Source: Bugula neritina
Lineage: Eukaryota; Bryozoa; Gymnolaemata; Cheilostomatida; Bugulidae
Assembly: GCA_964035545.1 (NCBI GenBank)
Contig: CAXIUT010000230.1
Span: forward strand, 434,001-498,000
Length of the DNA stretch: 64,000 nt
Reading direction: 5' to 3'
Made by a program: the position numbers and the translations under genes. Every line of letters begins with the position of its first letter. Within the stretch, counting starts at the first letter, position 1. Positions 1-15,187 of this stretch are shown here, piece after piece. Below the pieces are notes generated by a model that saw only the letters and a list, made by a program, of their open reading frames with translations, ran no database searches and was not told where the DNA came from.

Positions 1-1440
1 ACTGAAATACACTGCTACATACTGAAAAATACTGCAACACATTGCGACATACGGCAACATACTAAATTACACTGTAACATATTGAAATACACTGCAACAC
101 ATTGAAATATGCTGCAATGTACCGAAATATATGGTAAACTACTGAAATATACTGTCACACATTGAAAAATACTGACACATACTGAAATATACTGCGACAC
201 ATTGCAATATACTGTAACATACTGAAATATGCTGTAGCACACTGAAATACATTGCAACTCACTGAAATATACTGCAACATACTGAAATACACTGTAACAT
301 ATTGAAATATACTGCAACATACTAAAATACACTGCAACATACTACAACATATTGGAAGACACTGCAACACATTGAAATATACTGCAACATACCTAAATAT
401 ACGGTAATATACCAAAATAAACTGTTACACATTGAAAAATACTGCAACATACTGAAATACACTGCAACACACTGAAAAACACTGCAAAATACTGTAACAC
501 ACTGAAATATACTGCAAAATACTGAAATACACTGCTACATACTGAAATATACTGCAACACACTGCAACATACTGCAACATACTAAAATATACTGCAACAT
601 ACTGAAATACACTGCAAAATAGTGAAATACACTGTAACATACTGAAATATATTGCAACATACTGAAGTACACTCCTACATACTGAAATATACTGCAACTC
701 ACTGCAACAAACTCCAACATACTAAAATACACTGTAACATATTGAAATACACTGCAACACATTGAAATATACTGCAAAATACTGAAATACACTGCTACAC
801 ACTGAACTATACTGCAACACACGGCAACATACTGCAACATACTAAAATATACTGCAACATACTGAAATACACTGCAAAATACTGAAATACACTGTAACAT
901 ACTGAAATATACTGCAACATACTGAAATATACTGCTACATACTGAAATATACTGCAACACACTGCAACATACTGCAACATACTAAAATACACTGTAACAT
1001 AATGAAATACACTGCAACACATTGAAATATACTGCAAAATACTGAAATACACTGCTATATACTGAAATATACTGCAACACACTGCAACATACTGCAACAT
1101 ACTAAAATATACTGCAACATACTGAAATACACTGCAAAATACTGAAATACACTGTAACATACTGAAATATACTGCAACATACTGAAATACACTGCTACAT
1201 ACTGAAATATACGGCAACACACTGCAACATACTGAAACATACTAAAATACACTGTAACATACTGAAATACACTGCAAAATACTACAAAATTTTGAAATAC
1301 ACTGCAATACATTGAAATATACTGCAACATACCTAAATATACGGTAACATACTGAAATATACTGTAACACATTGAAAAATACTACAAAATACTGAAATAC
1401 ACTGCAACATACTACAACATACTGAAATACGTTGTAATAC

Positions 1441-1508
1441 ATTGAATATACTGCAAGATACCTAAATATGCGGTAATATACTGAAATAAACTATAACACA
1501 TTGAAAAT
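1441..1508 (+). repeat. Register lesions ATTGAATAT and ATTGAAAAT, set 1
   Basis: Two 9-bp units (1441-1449 and 1500-1508), each missing one base. The start of the units moves from positions ending in 1 to positions ending in 9. Confidence 0.9.
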
Positions 1509-2442
1509 ACTGCAACATATTGAAATACACTGCAACACACCGAAATATACTGCAAAATAAAACAACATACTGAAATACACTGTAACATATTGAAATACAC
1601 TGTAACACATTGAAATATACTGCAACATACCGAGATATATTGTAAACTACTGAAATATACTGTAACACATTGAAAAATGCTGCAACATACTGAAATTTAC
1701 TGCGACACATTGCAATATACTGTAACATACTGAAATATGCTGTAGCACACTGAAATACACTGCAACTCACTGAGATATACTGCAAAATACTGAAATACAC
1801 TAAAACATATTGAAAAATACTGCAACATACTGAAATACACTGTAACATACTGAAATACACTGCAAAATACTACAACATATTGAAATACACTGCAACATAC
1901 CTAAATATACGGTAAGAAACTGAAATATACTATAACACATTAAAAAGTACAGCAACATACTGAAAGATACTGTAACATAATGAAACACACTGCAACATAC
2001 TGCATTATACTGACATACACTGGAACATAATGAAATACACTGCAACAAATTGAAGTATACTGCAACACACCGAAACATACGGCAACATACTGAAATATAC
2101 TGCGACAGATTGAAATGTACAGCAACATACTGAAACATACTGCGACACATTGCAATATACTGCAACATACTGAAATACGCGGTAATATATTGAAATACAC
2201 TGCAACACATTGAAATATACTGTAACTCGCTGAAATATAGTGTAATATACGGAAATGTACTGTAACATACTGGAATATACTGTAACACACTGAAGTATAC
2301 TGCAACATACTGAAATGCAGTGCTACATACTGAAATATACTGCAACATACTGCAACATACTGAAATACACTGTAACATACTGAAATACACTGCAACATAC
2401 TACAACATACTGAAATACACTGCTACATACTGAAATATACTA

Positions 2443-2898
2443 CTACATACTGCAACATTTGGCAACATACTGAAATATACTGCGACACATTGCAGTATAC
2501 TGAAACATACTGAAATATGCTGTAGCACACTGAAATACACTGCAACTCACTGAAATATACTGCAACATACTGAAATACACTGTGACATACTGAAATATAC
2601 TGCGACATACTGCACCATACTGAAATACACTGTAACATACTGAAATACACTGCAACACATTGAAATATACTGCAAAATACTGAAATATACTGCTACATAC
2701 TGAAATATACTGCAACACACTGCAACATACTGCAACATACTGAAATATACTGCGACACATTGCAATATATTCTAACATACTGAAATACAGTGCTACATAC
2801 TGAAATATACTGCAACATACCGAAATACACTGTAACATGTTGAAATATACTGCAACATACCTAAATATACGGTAATATACCAAAATATACTGTAACAT
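2443..2898 (+). repeat. K module, right end missing (456 bp)
   Basis: Starts with CTACATACTGC and ATTTGG. It follows the full module until TGTAACA, then continues TAATGAAAAATAC instead of CATTGAAAAATAC, and so lacks CCTCTG. Next K start is 730 bp on. It carries GCGACATAC. Confidence 0.8.
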
Positions 2899-3172
2899 AA
2901 TGAAAAATACTGCAACATACTGAAATACACTTCAACACACTGAAAAACACTGCAAAATACTGTAACACACTGAAATATACTGCAAAACACTGAAATACAC
3001 TGCTACATACCGAAATATACTGCAACACAGTGCAACATACTGCAACATACTAAAATATACTGCAACATACTGAAATACACTGCAAAATACTGAAATACAC
3101 TGTAACATACTGAAATACACTGCAAAATACTCCAACATACTGAAATACACTGCTACATACTGAAATATACTA

Positions 3173-3629
3173 CTACATACTGCAACATTTGGCAACATAC
3201 TGAAATATACTGCGACACATTGCAGTATACTGAAACATACTGAAATATGCTGTAGCACATTGAAACATACTGCAAAATACTGAAATACACTGCTACATAC
3301 TGAAATATACTGCAACACACTGCAACATACTGCAACATACTGAAATATACTGCGACACATTGCAATATATTCTAACATACTGAAATACAGTGCTACATAC
3401 TGAGATATACTGCAACATACCGAAATACACTGTAACATGTTGAAATATACTGCAACATACCTAAATATACGGTAATATACCAAAATATACTGTAACACAT
3501 TGAAAAATACTGCAACATACTGAAATACACTGCAACCTCTGAAAAAAACACTGCAAAATACTGTAACACACTCAAATATACTGCAAGACACCGAAATACA
3601 CTGCTACATACTGAAACATACTGCAACAC
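3173..3629 (+). repeat. K module with 130-bp deletion and A7 lesion
   Basis: The deletion joins TGTAGCAC to ATTGAAACATAC, between the similar units TGTAGCACAC and TGCAACACAT of the full module. CCTCTG is followed by seven A residues, a gain of one base in register. Next K start is 1651 bp on. Confidence 0.8.
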
Positions 3630-3829
3630 ACTGCAACATACTGCAACATACTAAAATATACTGCAACATACTGAAATACACTGCAAAATACTGAAATACA
3701 CTGTAACATACTGAAATATACTGAAATACACTGGAACATATTGAAATACACTGCAACAAATTGAAGTATACTGCAACATACTGAAATACACTTCAACACA
3801 CTGAAAAACACTGCAATATACTGTAACAT

Positions 3830-4584
3830 ACTGAAATATGCCGTAGCACACTGAAATACACTGCAACTCACTGAAATATACTGCAACATACTGAAATACA
3901 CTGTAACATATTGAAATGTACTGCAACATACTGCAACATACTGAAATACACTGGAACATATTGAAATACACTGCAACAAATTGAAGTATACTGCAACACA
4001 CTGAAACACACTGAAATACACCGCAAAACACTACAACATACTGAAACATACTGCAACATACTGAAATACACTACTACATACTGAAATATACTGCAACATA
4101 CTGCACCATACTGAAATACACTGTAACATACTGAAATACACTGCAACATAATACAACATTTTGAAATACACTGCAACACATTGAAATATACTGCAACATA
4201 CCTAAATATACGGTAATATACCAAAATATACTGTAACATAATGAAATATGCTGTAGCACATTGAAATACACTGCAACTCACTGAAATATACTGCAACATA
4301 CTGAAACACAGTGCTACATACTGAAATATACTGCAACATACTGCAACATACTGAAATACACCCTAACATACTGAAATTCACTGCAACATACTACAACATT
4401 TTGAAATACACTGCAACACATTGAAATATACTGCAACATACCTAAATATACGGTAATATACCAAAATATACTGTAACATAATGAAAAATACTGCAACATA
4501 CTGAAATACACTTCAACACACTGAAAAACACTGCAAAATACTGTAACACACTGAAATATACTGCAAAACACTGAAATACACTGC
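3830..4584 (+). repeat. Left copy of a 1120-bp-spaced duplication
   Basis: Pairs with 4950-5704 at a constant 1120-bp offset. The shared interval begins near the variant unit GCCGTAGCAC and ends where this copy reads GCAACACATT and the other reads GCTACATACC. The offset is a multiple of 10, so the register is unchanged. Confidence 0.75.
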
Positions 4585-4823
4585 AACACATTAAAATATA
4601 CTGCAACATACTGAAACATACTGCAACATACTGAAATATTGTGCGACACAATAAAATATACTGCAACATATTGAAATATACTGTAACATACTGCAACATA
4701 CTAAAATACACTGCAACATACTGAAATACACTGCAAAATACTGAAATACACTGTAACATACTGAAATACACTGCAAAATACTCCAACATACTGAAATACA
4801 CTGCTACATACTGAAATATACTA

Positions 4824-4860
4824 CTACATACTGCAACATTTGGCAACATACTGAAATATA
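4824..4860 (+). repeat. K module stub
   Basis: Only the first 37 bp, including ATTTGG, before the sequence switches to another HOR segment. In block A copies 2-4 a full module stands here. Confidence 0.75.
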
Positions 4861-4949
4861 CTGCAACATACTGAAATACACTGCAAAATACTGAAATACA
4901 CTGTAACATACTGAAATATACTGCGACACATTGCAATATACGGTAACAA

Positions 4950-5704
4950 ACTGAAATATGCCGTAGCACACTGAAATACACTGCAACTCACTGAAATATA
5001 CTGCAACATACTGAAATACACTGTAACATATTGAAATGTACTGCAACATACTGCAACATACTGAAATACACTGGAACATATTGAAATACACTGCAACAAA
5101 TTGAAGTATACTGCAACACACTGTAACACACTGAAATACACCGCAAAACACTACAACATACTGAAACATACTGCAACATACTGAAATACACTACTACATA
5201 CTGAAAAATACTGCAACATACTGCACCATACTGAAATACACTGTAACATACTGAAATACACTGCAACATAATACAACATTTTGAAATACACTGCAACACA
5301 TTGAAATATACTGCAACATACCTAAATATACGGTAATATACCAAAATATACTGTAACATAATGAAATATGCTGTAGCACATTGAAATACACTGCAACTCA
5401 CTGAAATATACTGCAACATACTGAAACACAGTGCTACATACTGAAATATTCTGCAACATACTGCAACATACTGAAATACACTGTAACATACTGAAATTCA
5501 CTGCAACATACTACAACATTTTGAAATACACTGCAACACATTGAAATATACTGCAACATACCTAAATATACGGTAATATACCAAAATATACTGTAACATA
5601 ATGAAAAATACTGCAACATACTGAAATACACTTCAACACACTGAAAAACACTGCAAAATACTGTAACACACTGAAATATACTGCAAAACACTGAAATACA
5701 CTGC
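4950..5704 (+). repeat. Right copy of the 1120-bp-spaced duplication
   Basis: Counterpart of 3830-4584 with scattered substitutions, for example CTGTAACATA where the left copy has CCCTAACATA. It overlaps the start of block C copy 1, showing that duplications of different ages overlap here. Confidence 0.75.
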
Positions 5705-6288
5705 TACATACCAAAATATACTGCAACGCAGTGCAACATACTGCAACATACTAAAATATACTGCAACATGCTGAAATACACTGCAAAATACTGAATAACA
5801 CTGTAACATACTGAAATACACTGCAAAATACTACAACATATTGAAATACACTGCAATACATTGAAATATACTGCAACATACCTAAATATAGGGTAATATA
5901 CTGAAATGTACTGTAACACATTGAAAAATACTGCAAAATACTGAAATACACTGCAACATACTACAACATACTGAAATACGCTGTAATACATTGAAATACA
6001 CTGCAACACATTGAAATATACTGTAACTCGCTGAAACATACTGTAACTCACTGAAATATAGTGTAATATACGGAAATGTACTGTAAAATACTGGAATATA
6101 CTGTAACACACTGAAATATACTGCAACATAATGAAATACACTGTAATATACTGAAATACACTACAACATCCCGCAACATATTGAAATACACTGCAGCACA
6201 CTGCAACATACTGCAACATACTAAAATATACTGCAACATACTGAAATACCTTGCAAAACACTGAAATACACTGTAACATACTGAAATA
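5283..6288 (+). repeat. Block C, copy 1
   Basis: About 1006 bp that returns at 12211-13216 (offset 6928) and 13391-14396 (offset 8108). Diagnostic units include ACTGAATAAC, CATCCCGCAAC near 6168 and ACCTTGCAAA near 6249. Its part 5941-6240 is also recognisable inside block B of Region III at an offset of 38443 bp. Confidence 0.8.
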
Positions 6289-7709
6289 TACTGCAAAATA
6301 CTGCAACACATTGCGACATACGGCAACATACTAAATTACACTGTAACATATTGAAATACACTGCAACACATTGAAATATGCTGCAATGTACCGAAATATA
6401 TGGTAAACTACTGAAATATACTGTCACACATTGAAAAATACTGACACATACTGAAATATACTGCGACACATTGCAATATACTGTAACATACTGAAATATG
6501 CTGTAGCACACTGAAATACATTGCAACTCACTGAAATATACTGCAACATACTGAAATACACTGTAACATATTGAAATATACTGCAACATACTAAAATACA
6601 CTGCAACATACTACAACATATTGGAAGACACTGCAACACATTGAAATATACTGCAACATACCTAAATATACGGTAATATACCAAAATAAACTGTTACACA
6701 TTGAAAAATACTGCAACATACTGAAATACACTGCAACACACTGAAAAACACTGCAAAATACTGTAACACACTGAAATATACTGCAAAATACTGAAATACA
6801 CTGCTACATACTGAAATATACTGCAACACACTGCAACATACTGCAACATACTAAAATATACTGCAACATACTGAAATACACTGCAAAATAGTGAAATACA
6901 CTGTAACATACTGAAATATATTGCAACATACTGAAGTACACTCCTACATACTGAAATATACTGCAACTCACTGCAACAAACTCCAACATACTAAAATACA
7001 CTGTAACATATTGAAATACACTGCAACACATTGAAATATACTGCAAAATACTGAAATACACTGCTACACACTGAACTATACTGCAACACACGGCAACATA
7101 CTGCAACATACTAAAATATACTGCAACATACTGAAATACACTGCAAAATACTGAAATACACTGTAACATACTGAAATATACTGCAACATACTGAAATATA
7201 CTGCTACATACTGAAATATACTGCAACACACTGCAACATACTGCAACATACTAAAATACACTGTAACATAATGAAATACACTGCAACACATTGAAATATA
7301 CTGCAAAATACTGAAATACACTGCTATATACTGAAATATACTGCAACACACTGCAACATACTGCAACATACTAAAATATACTGCAACATACTGAAATACA
7401 CTGCAAAATACTGAAATACACTGTAACATACTGAAATATACTGCAACATACTGAAATACACTGCTACATACTGAAATATACGGCAACACACTGCAACATA
7501 CTGAAACATACTAAAATACACTGTAACATACTGAAATACACTGCAAAATACTACAAAATTTTGAAACACACTGCAATACATTGAAATATACTGCAACATA
7601 CCTAAATATACGGTAACATACTGAAATATACTGTAACACATTGAAAAATACTACAAAATACTGAAATACACTGCAACATACTACAACATACTGAAATACG
7701 TTGTAATAC

Positions 7710-7777
7710 ATTGAATATACTGCAAGATACCTAAATATGCGGTAATATACTGAAATAAACTATAATACATTGAAAAT
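7710..7777 (+). repeat. Register lesions, set 2
   Basis: 9-bp units at 7710-7718 and 7769-7777, in block A copy 2. The 59-bp distance between them is the same as in every other set. Confidence 0.9.
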
Positions 7778-8711
7778 ACTGCAACATACTGAAATACACT
7801 GCAACACACCGAAATATACTGCAAAATAAAACAACATACTGAAATACACTGTAACATATTGAAATACACTGTAACACATTGAAATATACTGCAACATACC
7901 GAGATATATTGTAAACTACTGAAATATACTGTAACACATTGAAAAATGCTGCAACATACTGAAATTTACTGCGACACATTGCAATATACTGTAACATACT
8001 GAAATATGCTGTAGCACACTGAAATACACTGCAACTCACTGAGATATACTGCAAAATACTGAAATACACTAAAACATATTGAAAAATACTGCAACATACT
8101 GAAATACACTGTAACATACTGAAATACACTGCAAAATACTACAACATATTGAAATACACTGCAACATACCTAAATATACGGTAAGAAACTGAAATATACT
8201 GTAACACATTAAAAAGTACAGCAACATACTGAAAGATACTGTAACATAATGAAACACACTGCAACATACTGCATTATACTGACATACACTGGAACATAAT
8301 GAAATACACTGCAACAAATTGAAGTATACTGCAACACACCGAAACATACGGCAACATACTGAAATATACTGCGACAGATTGAAATGTACAGCAACATACT
8401 GAAACATACTGCGACACATTGCAATATACTGCAACATACTGAAATACGCGGTAATATATTGAAATACACTGCAACACATTGAAATATACTGTAACTCGCT
8501 GAAATATAGTGTAATATACGGAAATGTACTGTAACATACTGGAATATACTGTAACACACTGAAGTATACTGCAACATACTGAAATGCAGTGCTACATACT
8601 GAAATATACTGCAACATACTGCAACATACTGAAATACACTGTAACATACTGAAATACACTGCAACATACTACAACATACTGAAATACACTGCTACATACT
8701 GAAATATACTA

Positions 8712-9167
8712 CTACATACTGCAACATTTGGCAACATACTGAAATATACTGCGACACATTGCAGTATACTGAAACATACTGAAATATGCTGTAGCACACT
8801 GAAATACACTGCAACTCACTGAAATATACTGCAACATACTGAAATACACTGTGACATACTGAAATATACTGCGACATACTGCACCATACTGAAATACACT
8901 GTAACATACTGAAATACACTGCAACACATTGAAATATACTGCAAAATACTGAAATATACTGCTACATACTGAAATATACTGCAACACACTGCAACATACT
9001 GCAACATACTGAAATATACTGCGACACATTGCAATATATTCTAACATACTGAAATACAGTGCTACATACTGAAATATACTGCAACATACCGAAATACACT
9101 GTAACATGTTGAAATATACTGCAACATACCTAAATATACGGTAATATACCAAAATATACTGTAACAT
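8712..9167 (+). repeat. K module, right end missing (456 bp)
   Basis: Block A copy 2 equivalent of 2443; next start 730 bp on; carries GCGACATAC. Confidence 0.8.
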
Positions 9168-9441
9168 AATGAAAAATACTGCAACATACTGAAATACACT
9201 TCAACACACTGAAAAACACTGCAAAATACTGTAACACACTGAAATATACTGCAAAACACTGAAATACACTGCTACATACCAAAATATACTGCAACACAGT
9301 GCAACATACTGCAACATACTAAAATATACTGCAACATACTGAAATACACTGCAAAATACTGAAATACACTGTAACATACTGAAATACACTGCAAAATACT
9401 CCAACATACTGAAATACACTGCTACATACTGAAATATACTA

Positions 9442-9898
9442 CTACATACTGCAACATTTGGCAACATACTGAAATATACTGCGACACATTGCAGTATACT
9501 GAAACATACTGAAATATGCTGTAGCACATTGAAATATACTGCAAAATACTGAAATACACTGCTACATACTGAAATATACTGCAACACACTGCAACATACT
9601 GCAACATACTGAAATATACTGCGACACATTGCAATATATTCTAACATACTGAAATACAGTGCTACATACTGAAATATACTGCAACATACCGAAATACACT
9701 GTAACATGTTGAAATATATTGCAACATACCTAAATATACGGTAATATACCAAAATATACTGTAACACATTGAAAAATACTGCAACATACTGAAATACACT
9801 GCAACCTCTGAAAAAAACACTGCAAAATACTGTAACACACTCAAATATACTGCAAGACACCGAAATACACTGCTACATACTGAAACATACTGCAACAC
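9442..9898 (+). repeat. K module with 130-bp deletion and A7 lesion
   Basis: Equivalent of 3173, 457 bp. It keeps ATTGAAATATAC where copies 1, 3 and 4 have ATTGAAACATAC. Next start 1651 bp on. Confidence 0.8.
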
Positions 9899-10850
9899 AC
9901 TGCAACATACTGCAACATACTAAAATATACTGCAACATACTGAAATACACTGCAAAATACTGAAATACACTGTAACATACTGAAATATACTGAAATACAC
10001 TGGAACATATTGAAATACACTGCAACAAATTGAAGTATACTGCAACATACTGAAATACACTTCAACACACTGAAAAACACTGCAATATACTGTAACATAC
10101 TGAAATATGCCGTAGCACACTGAAATACACTGCAACTCACTGAAATATACTGCAACATACTGAAATACACTGTAACATATTGAAATGTACTGCAACATAC
10201 TGCAACATACTGAAATACACTGGAACATATTGAAATACACTGCAACAAATTGAAGTATACTGCAACACACTGAAACACACTGAAATACACCGCAAAACAC
10301 TACAACATACTGAAACATACTGCAACATACTGAAATACACTACTACATACTGAAATATACTGCAACATACTGCACCATACTGAAATACACTGTAACATAC
10401 TGAAATACACTGCAACATAATACAACATTTTGAAATACACTGCAACACATTGAAATATACTGCAACATACCTAAATATACGGTAATATACCAAAATATAC
10501 TGTAACATAATGAAATATGCTGTAGCACATTGAAATACACTGCAACTCACTGAAATATACTGCAACATACTGAAACACAGTGCTACATACTGAAATATAC
10601 TGCAACATACTGCAACATACTGAAATACACCCTAACATACTGAAATTCACTGCAACATACTACAACATTTTGAAATACACTGCAACACATTGAAATATAC
10701 TGCAACATACCTAAATATACGGTAATATACCAAAATATACTGTAACATAATGAAAAATACTGCAACATACTGAAATACACTTCAACACACTGAAAAACAC
10801 TGCAAAATACTGTAACACACTGAAATATACTGCAAAACACTGAAATACAC
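9807..10850 (+). repeat. Left copy of a 1779-bp-spaced duplication
   Basis: Pairs with 11586-12629. The offset is 1781 bp before the CCTCTG lesion and 1779 bp after it, because this copy has seven A residues following CCTCTG and the other has five. The same arrangement recurs later as 17299 versus 18948, with spacing 1649 (1779 less a 130-bp deletion). Confidence 0.75.
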
Positions 10851-11092
10851 TGCAACACATTAAAATATACTGCAACATACTGAAACATACTGCAACATAC
10901 TGAAATATTGTGCGACACAATAAAATATACTGCAACATATTGAAATATACTGTAACATACTGCAACATACTAAAATACACTGCAACATACTGAAATACAC
11001 TGCAAAATACTGAAATACACTGTAACATACTGAAATACACTGCAAAATACTCCAACATACTGAAATACACTGCTACATACTGAAATATACTA

Positions 11093-11677
11093 CTACATAC
11101 TGCAACATTTGGCAACATACTGAAATATACTGCGACACATTGCAGTATACTGAAACATACTGAAATATGCTGTAGCACACTGAAATACACTGCAACTCAC
11201 TGAAATATACTGCAACATACTGAAATACACTGTGACATACTGAAATATACTGCGACGTACTGCACCATACTGAAATACACTGTAACATACTGAAATACAC
11301 TGCAACACATTGAAATATACTGCAAAATACTGAAATACACTGCTACATACTGAAATATACTGCAACACACTGCAACATACGGCAACATACTGAAATATAC
11401 TGCGACACATTGCAATATATTCTAACATACTGAAATACAGTGCTACATACTGAAATATACTGCAACATACCGAAATACACTGTAACATGTTGAAATATAC
11501 TGCAACATACCTAAATATACGGTAATATACCAAAATATACTGTAACACATTGAAAAATACTGCAACATACTGAAATACACTGCAACCTCTGAAAAACACT
11601 GCAAAATACTGTAACACACTCAAATATACTGCAAAACACCGAAATACACTGCTACATACTGAAATATACTGCAACAC
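11093..11677 (+). repeat. Full K module 1 (585 bp)
   Basis: First complete copy: ATTTGG at the left, CCTCTG with five A residues near 11586, and both typing sites as GCGACGTAC and CATTGAAATATAC. On the minus strand it yields a 194-codon open frame starting at GTG and ending at TAG, which recurs in every full copy. I regard it as non-coding. Confidence 0.85.
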
Positions 11678-14370
11678 ACTGCAACATACTGCAACATACT
11701 AAAATATACTGCAACATACTGAAATACACTGCAAAATACTGAAATACACTGTAACATACTGAAATATACTGAAATACACTGGAACATATTGAAATACACT
11801 GCAACAAATTGAAGTATACTGCAACATACTGAAATACACTTCAACACACTGAAAAACACTGCAATATACTGTAACATACTGAAATATGCCGTAGCACACT
11901 GAAATACACTGCAACTCACTGAAATATACTGCAACATACTGAAATACACTGTAACATATTGAAATGTACTGCAACATACTGCAACATACTGAAATACACT
12001 GGAACATATTGAAATACACTGCAACAAATTGAAGTATACTGCAACACACTGAAACACACTGAAATACACCGCAAAACACTACAACATACTGAAACATACT
12101 GCAACATACTGAAATACACTACTACATACTGAAATATACTGCAACATACTGCACCATACTGAAATACACTGTAACATACCGAAATACACTGCAACATAAT
12201 ACAACATTTTGAAATACACTGCAACACATTGAAATATACTGCAACATACCTAAATATACGGTAATATACCAAAATATACTGTAACATAATGAAATATGCT
12301 GTAGCACATTGAAATACACTGCAACTCACTGAAATATACTGCAACATACTGAAACACAGTGCTACATACTGAAATATACTGCAACATACTGCAACATACT
12401 GAAATACACTGTAACATACTGAAATTCACTGCAACATACGACAACATTTTGAAATACACTGCAACACATTGAAATATACTGCAACATACCTAAATATACG
12501 GTAATATACCAAAATATACTGTAACATAATGAAAAATACTGCAACATACTGAAATACACTTCAACACACTGAAAAACACTGCAAAATACTGTAACACACT
12601 GAAATATACTGCAAAACACTGAAATACACTGCTACATACCAAAATATACTGCAACGCAGTGCAACATACTGCAACATACTAAAATATACTGCAACATGCT
12701 GAAATACACTGCAAAATACTGAATAACACTGTAACATACTGAAATACACTGCAAAATACTACAACATATTGAAATACACTGCAATACATTGAAATATACT
12801 GCAACATACCTAAATATAGGGTAATATACTGAAATATACTGTAACACATTGAAAAATACTGCAAAATACTGAAATACACTGCAACATACTACAACATACT
12901 GAAATACGCTGTAATACATTGAAATACACTGCAACACATTGAAATATACTGTAACTCGCTGAAACATACTGTAACTCACTGAAATATAGTGTAATATACG
13001 GAAATGTACTGTAAAATACTGGAATATACTGTAACACACTGAAATATACTGCAACATAATGAAATACACTGTAATATACTGAAATACACTACAACATCCC
13101 GCAACATATTGAAATACACTGCAGCACACTGCAACATACTGCAACATACTAAAATATACTGCAACATACTGAAATACCTTGCAAAACACTGAAATACACT
13201 GTAACATACTGAAATACACTGCAACACATTGAAATATACTGCAAAATACTGAAATACACTGCTACATACTGAAATATACTGCAACACACTGCAACATACG
13301 GCAACATACTGAAATATACTGCGACACATTGCAATATATTCTAACATACTGAAATACAGTGCTACATACTGAAATATACTGCAACATACCGAAATACACT
13401 GCAACACATTGAAATATACTGCAACATACCTAAATATACGGTAGTATACCAAAATATACTGTAACATAATGAAATATGCTGTAGCACATTGAAATACACT
13501 GCAACTCACTGAAATATACTGCAACATACTGAAACACAGTGCTACATACTGAAATATACTGCAACATACTGCAACATACTGAAATACACTGTAACATACT
13601 GAAATTCACTGCAACATACTACAACATTTTGAAATACACTGCAACACATTGAAATATACTGCAACATACCTAAATATACGGTAATATACCAAAATATACT
13701 GTAACAAAATGAAAAATACTGCAACATACTGAAATACACTTCAACACACTGAAAAACACTGCAAAATACTGTAACACACTGAAATATACTGCAAAACACT
13801 GAAATACACTGCTACATACCAAAATATACTGCAACGCAGTGCAACATACTGCAACATACTAAAATATACTGCAACATGCTGAAATACACTGCAAAATACT
13901 GAATAACACTGTAACATACTGAAATACACTGCAAAATACTACAACATATTGAAATACACTGCAATACATTGAAATATACTGCAACATACCTAAATATAGG
14001 GTAATATACTGAAATATACTGTAACACATTGAAAAATACTGCAAAATACTGAAATACACTGCAACATACTACAACATACTGAAATACGCTGTAATACATT
14101 GAAATACACTGCAACACATTGAAATATACTGTAACTCGCTGAAACATACTGTAACTCACTGAAATATAGTGTAATATACGGAAATGTACTGTAAAATACT
14201 GGAATATACTGTAACACACTGAAATATACTGCAACATAATGAAATACACTGTAATATACTGAAATACACTACAACATCCCGCAACATATTGAAATACACT
14301 GCAGCACACTGCAACATACTGCAACATACTAAAATATACTGCAACATACTGAAATACCTTGCAAAACACT
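11130..14370 (+). repeat. Linker between block A copies 2 and 3
   Basis: Holds most of the first full K module, the right copy of the 1779-bp-spaced duplication (11586-12629) and two copies of block C spaced 1180 bp apart. This extra material explains why the copy 2 to copy 3 period (7478) exceeds that from copy 1 to copy 2 (6269). Confidence 0.75.
12211..13216 (+). repeat. Block C, copy 2
   Basis: Matches 5283-6288 at offset 6928 and 13391-14396 at offset 1180. The right edge is sharp: after GTAACATACT this copy continues GAAATACACT while copy 3 continues GAAATATATT. Confidence 0.8.
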
Positions 14371-14396
14371 GAAATACACTGTAACATACTGAAATA
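13391..14396 (+). repeat. Block C, copy 3
   Basis: Local duplicate of copy 2, spaced 1180 bp, with 174 bp of K-type sequence (13217-13390) between them. Its right end joins block A copy 3 directly, with about 25 bp of shared sequence at the junction. That is what homologous exchange between diverged units would leave. Confidence 0.8.
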
Positions 14397-15187
14397 TATT
14401 GCAACATACTGAAGTACACTCCTACATACTGAAATATACTGCAACTCACTGCAACAAACTCCAACATACTAAAATACACTGTAACATATTGAAATACACT
14501 GCAACACATTGAAATATACTGCAAAATACTGAAATACACTGCTACACACTGAACTATACTGCAACACACGGCAACATACTGCAACATACTAAAATATACT
14601 GCAACATACTGAAATACACTGCAAAATACTGAAATACACTGTAACATACTGAAATATACTGCAACATACTGAAATATACTGCTACATACTGAAATATACT
14701 GCAACACACTGCAACATACTGCAACATACTAAAATACACTGTAACATAATGAAATACACTGCAACACATTGAAATATACTGCAAAATACTGAAATACACT
14801 GCTATATACTGAAATATACTGCAACACACTGCAACATACTGCAACATACTAAAATATACTGCAACATACTGAAATACACTGCAAAATACTGAAATACACT
14901 GTAACATACTGAAATATACTGCAACATACTGAAATACACTGCTACATACTGAAATATACGGCAACACACTGCAACATACTGAAACATACTAAAATACACT
15001 GTAACATACTGAAATACACTGCAAAATACTACAAAATTTTGAAATACACTGCAATACATTGAAATATACTGCAACATACCTAAATATACGGTAACATACT
15101 GAAATATACTGTAACACATTGAAAAATACTACAAAATACTGAAATACACTGCAACATACTACAACATACTGAAATACGTTGTAATAC

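Larger units (their letters stand above)
31..4860 (+). repeat. Block A, copy 1
   Basis: Matches 6300-11129 at a constant offset of 6269 bp with only scattered substitutions. It includes both ATTGA lesions (1441-1449 and 1500-1508), a K module lacking its right end (2443), a K module with a 130-bp deletion (3173) and a K stub (4824). Identity to copy 2 stops at about 4860: copy 2 continues as a full K module, whereas copy 1 switches to sequence like 3661-3720. The first 30 bases of the window do not match the expected copy 2 position. Confidence 0.85.
4861..6299 (+). repeat. Linker between block A copies 1 and 2
   Basis: A mosaic. Bases 4861-4920 repeat 3661-3720, bases 4950-5704 repeat 3830-4584, and 5283-6288 form block C copy 1. 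The linker has no full K module, unlike the equivalent place after copies 2, 3 and 4. No gene or unique sequence is visible. Confidence 0.7.
6300..11129 (+). repeat. Block A, copy 2
   Basis: Offset 6269 from copy 1 over about 4.8 kb. Differences are point changes, for example TATAATACAT near 7762 where copy 1 reads TATAACACAT. It carries ATTGA lesions at 7710-7718 and 7769-7777 and an A7 lesion near 9806. Unlike copy 1, it runs into a full K module beginning at 11093. Confidence 0.85.

Noticed and set aside
1-30. A distinct element at the left window edge
   Set aside because: The first 30 bases differ from the position expected by the 6269-bp period but are ordinary satellite units; this is a block border, not a new element.
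11093-11677. 194-codon minus-strand ORF, repeated in 21 near-identical copies, as a gene family
   Set aside because: It is simply the reading of the K module. The other two frames are open with the same peptide cycle, it starts at GTG without any recognisable signal, its composition is that of the repeat, and 1-base lesions in the array are tolerated without regard to frame.
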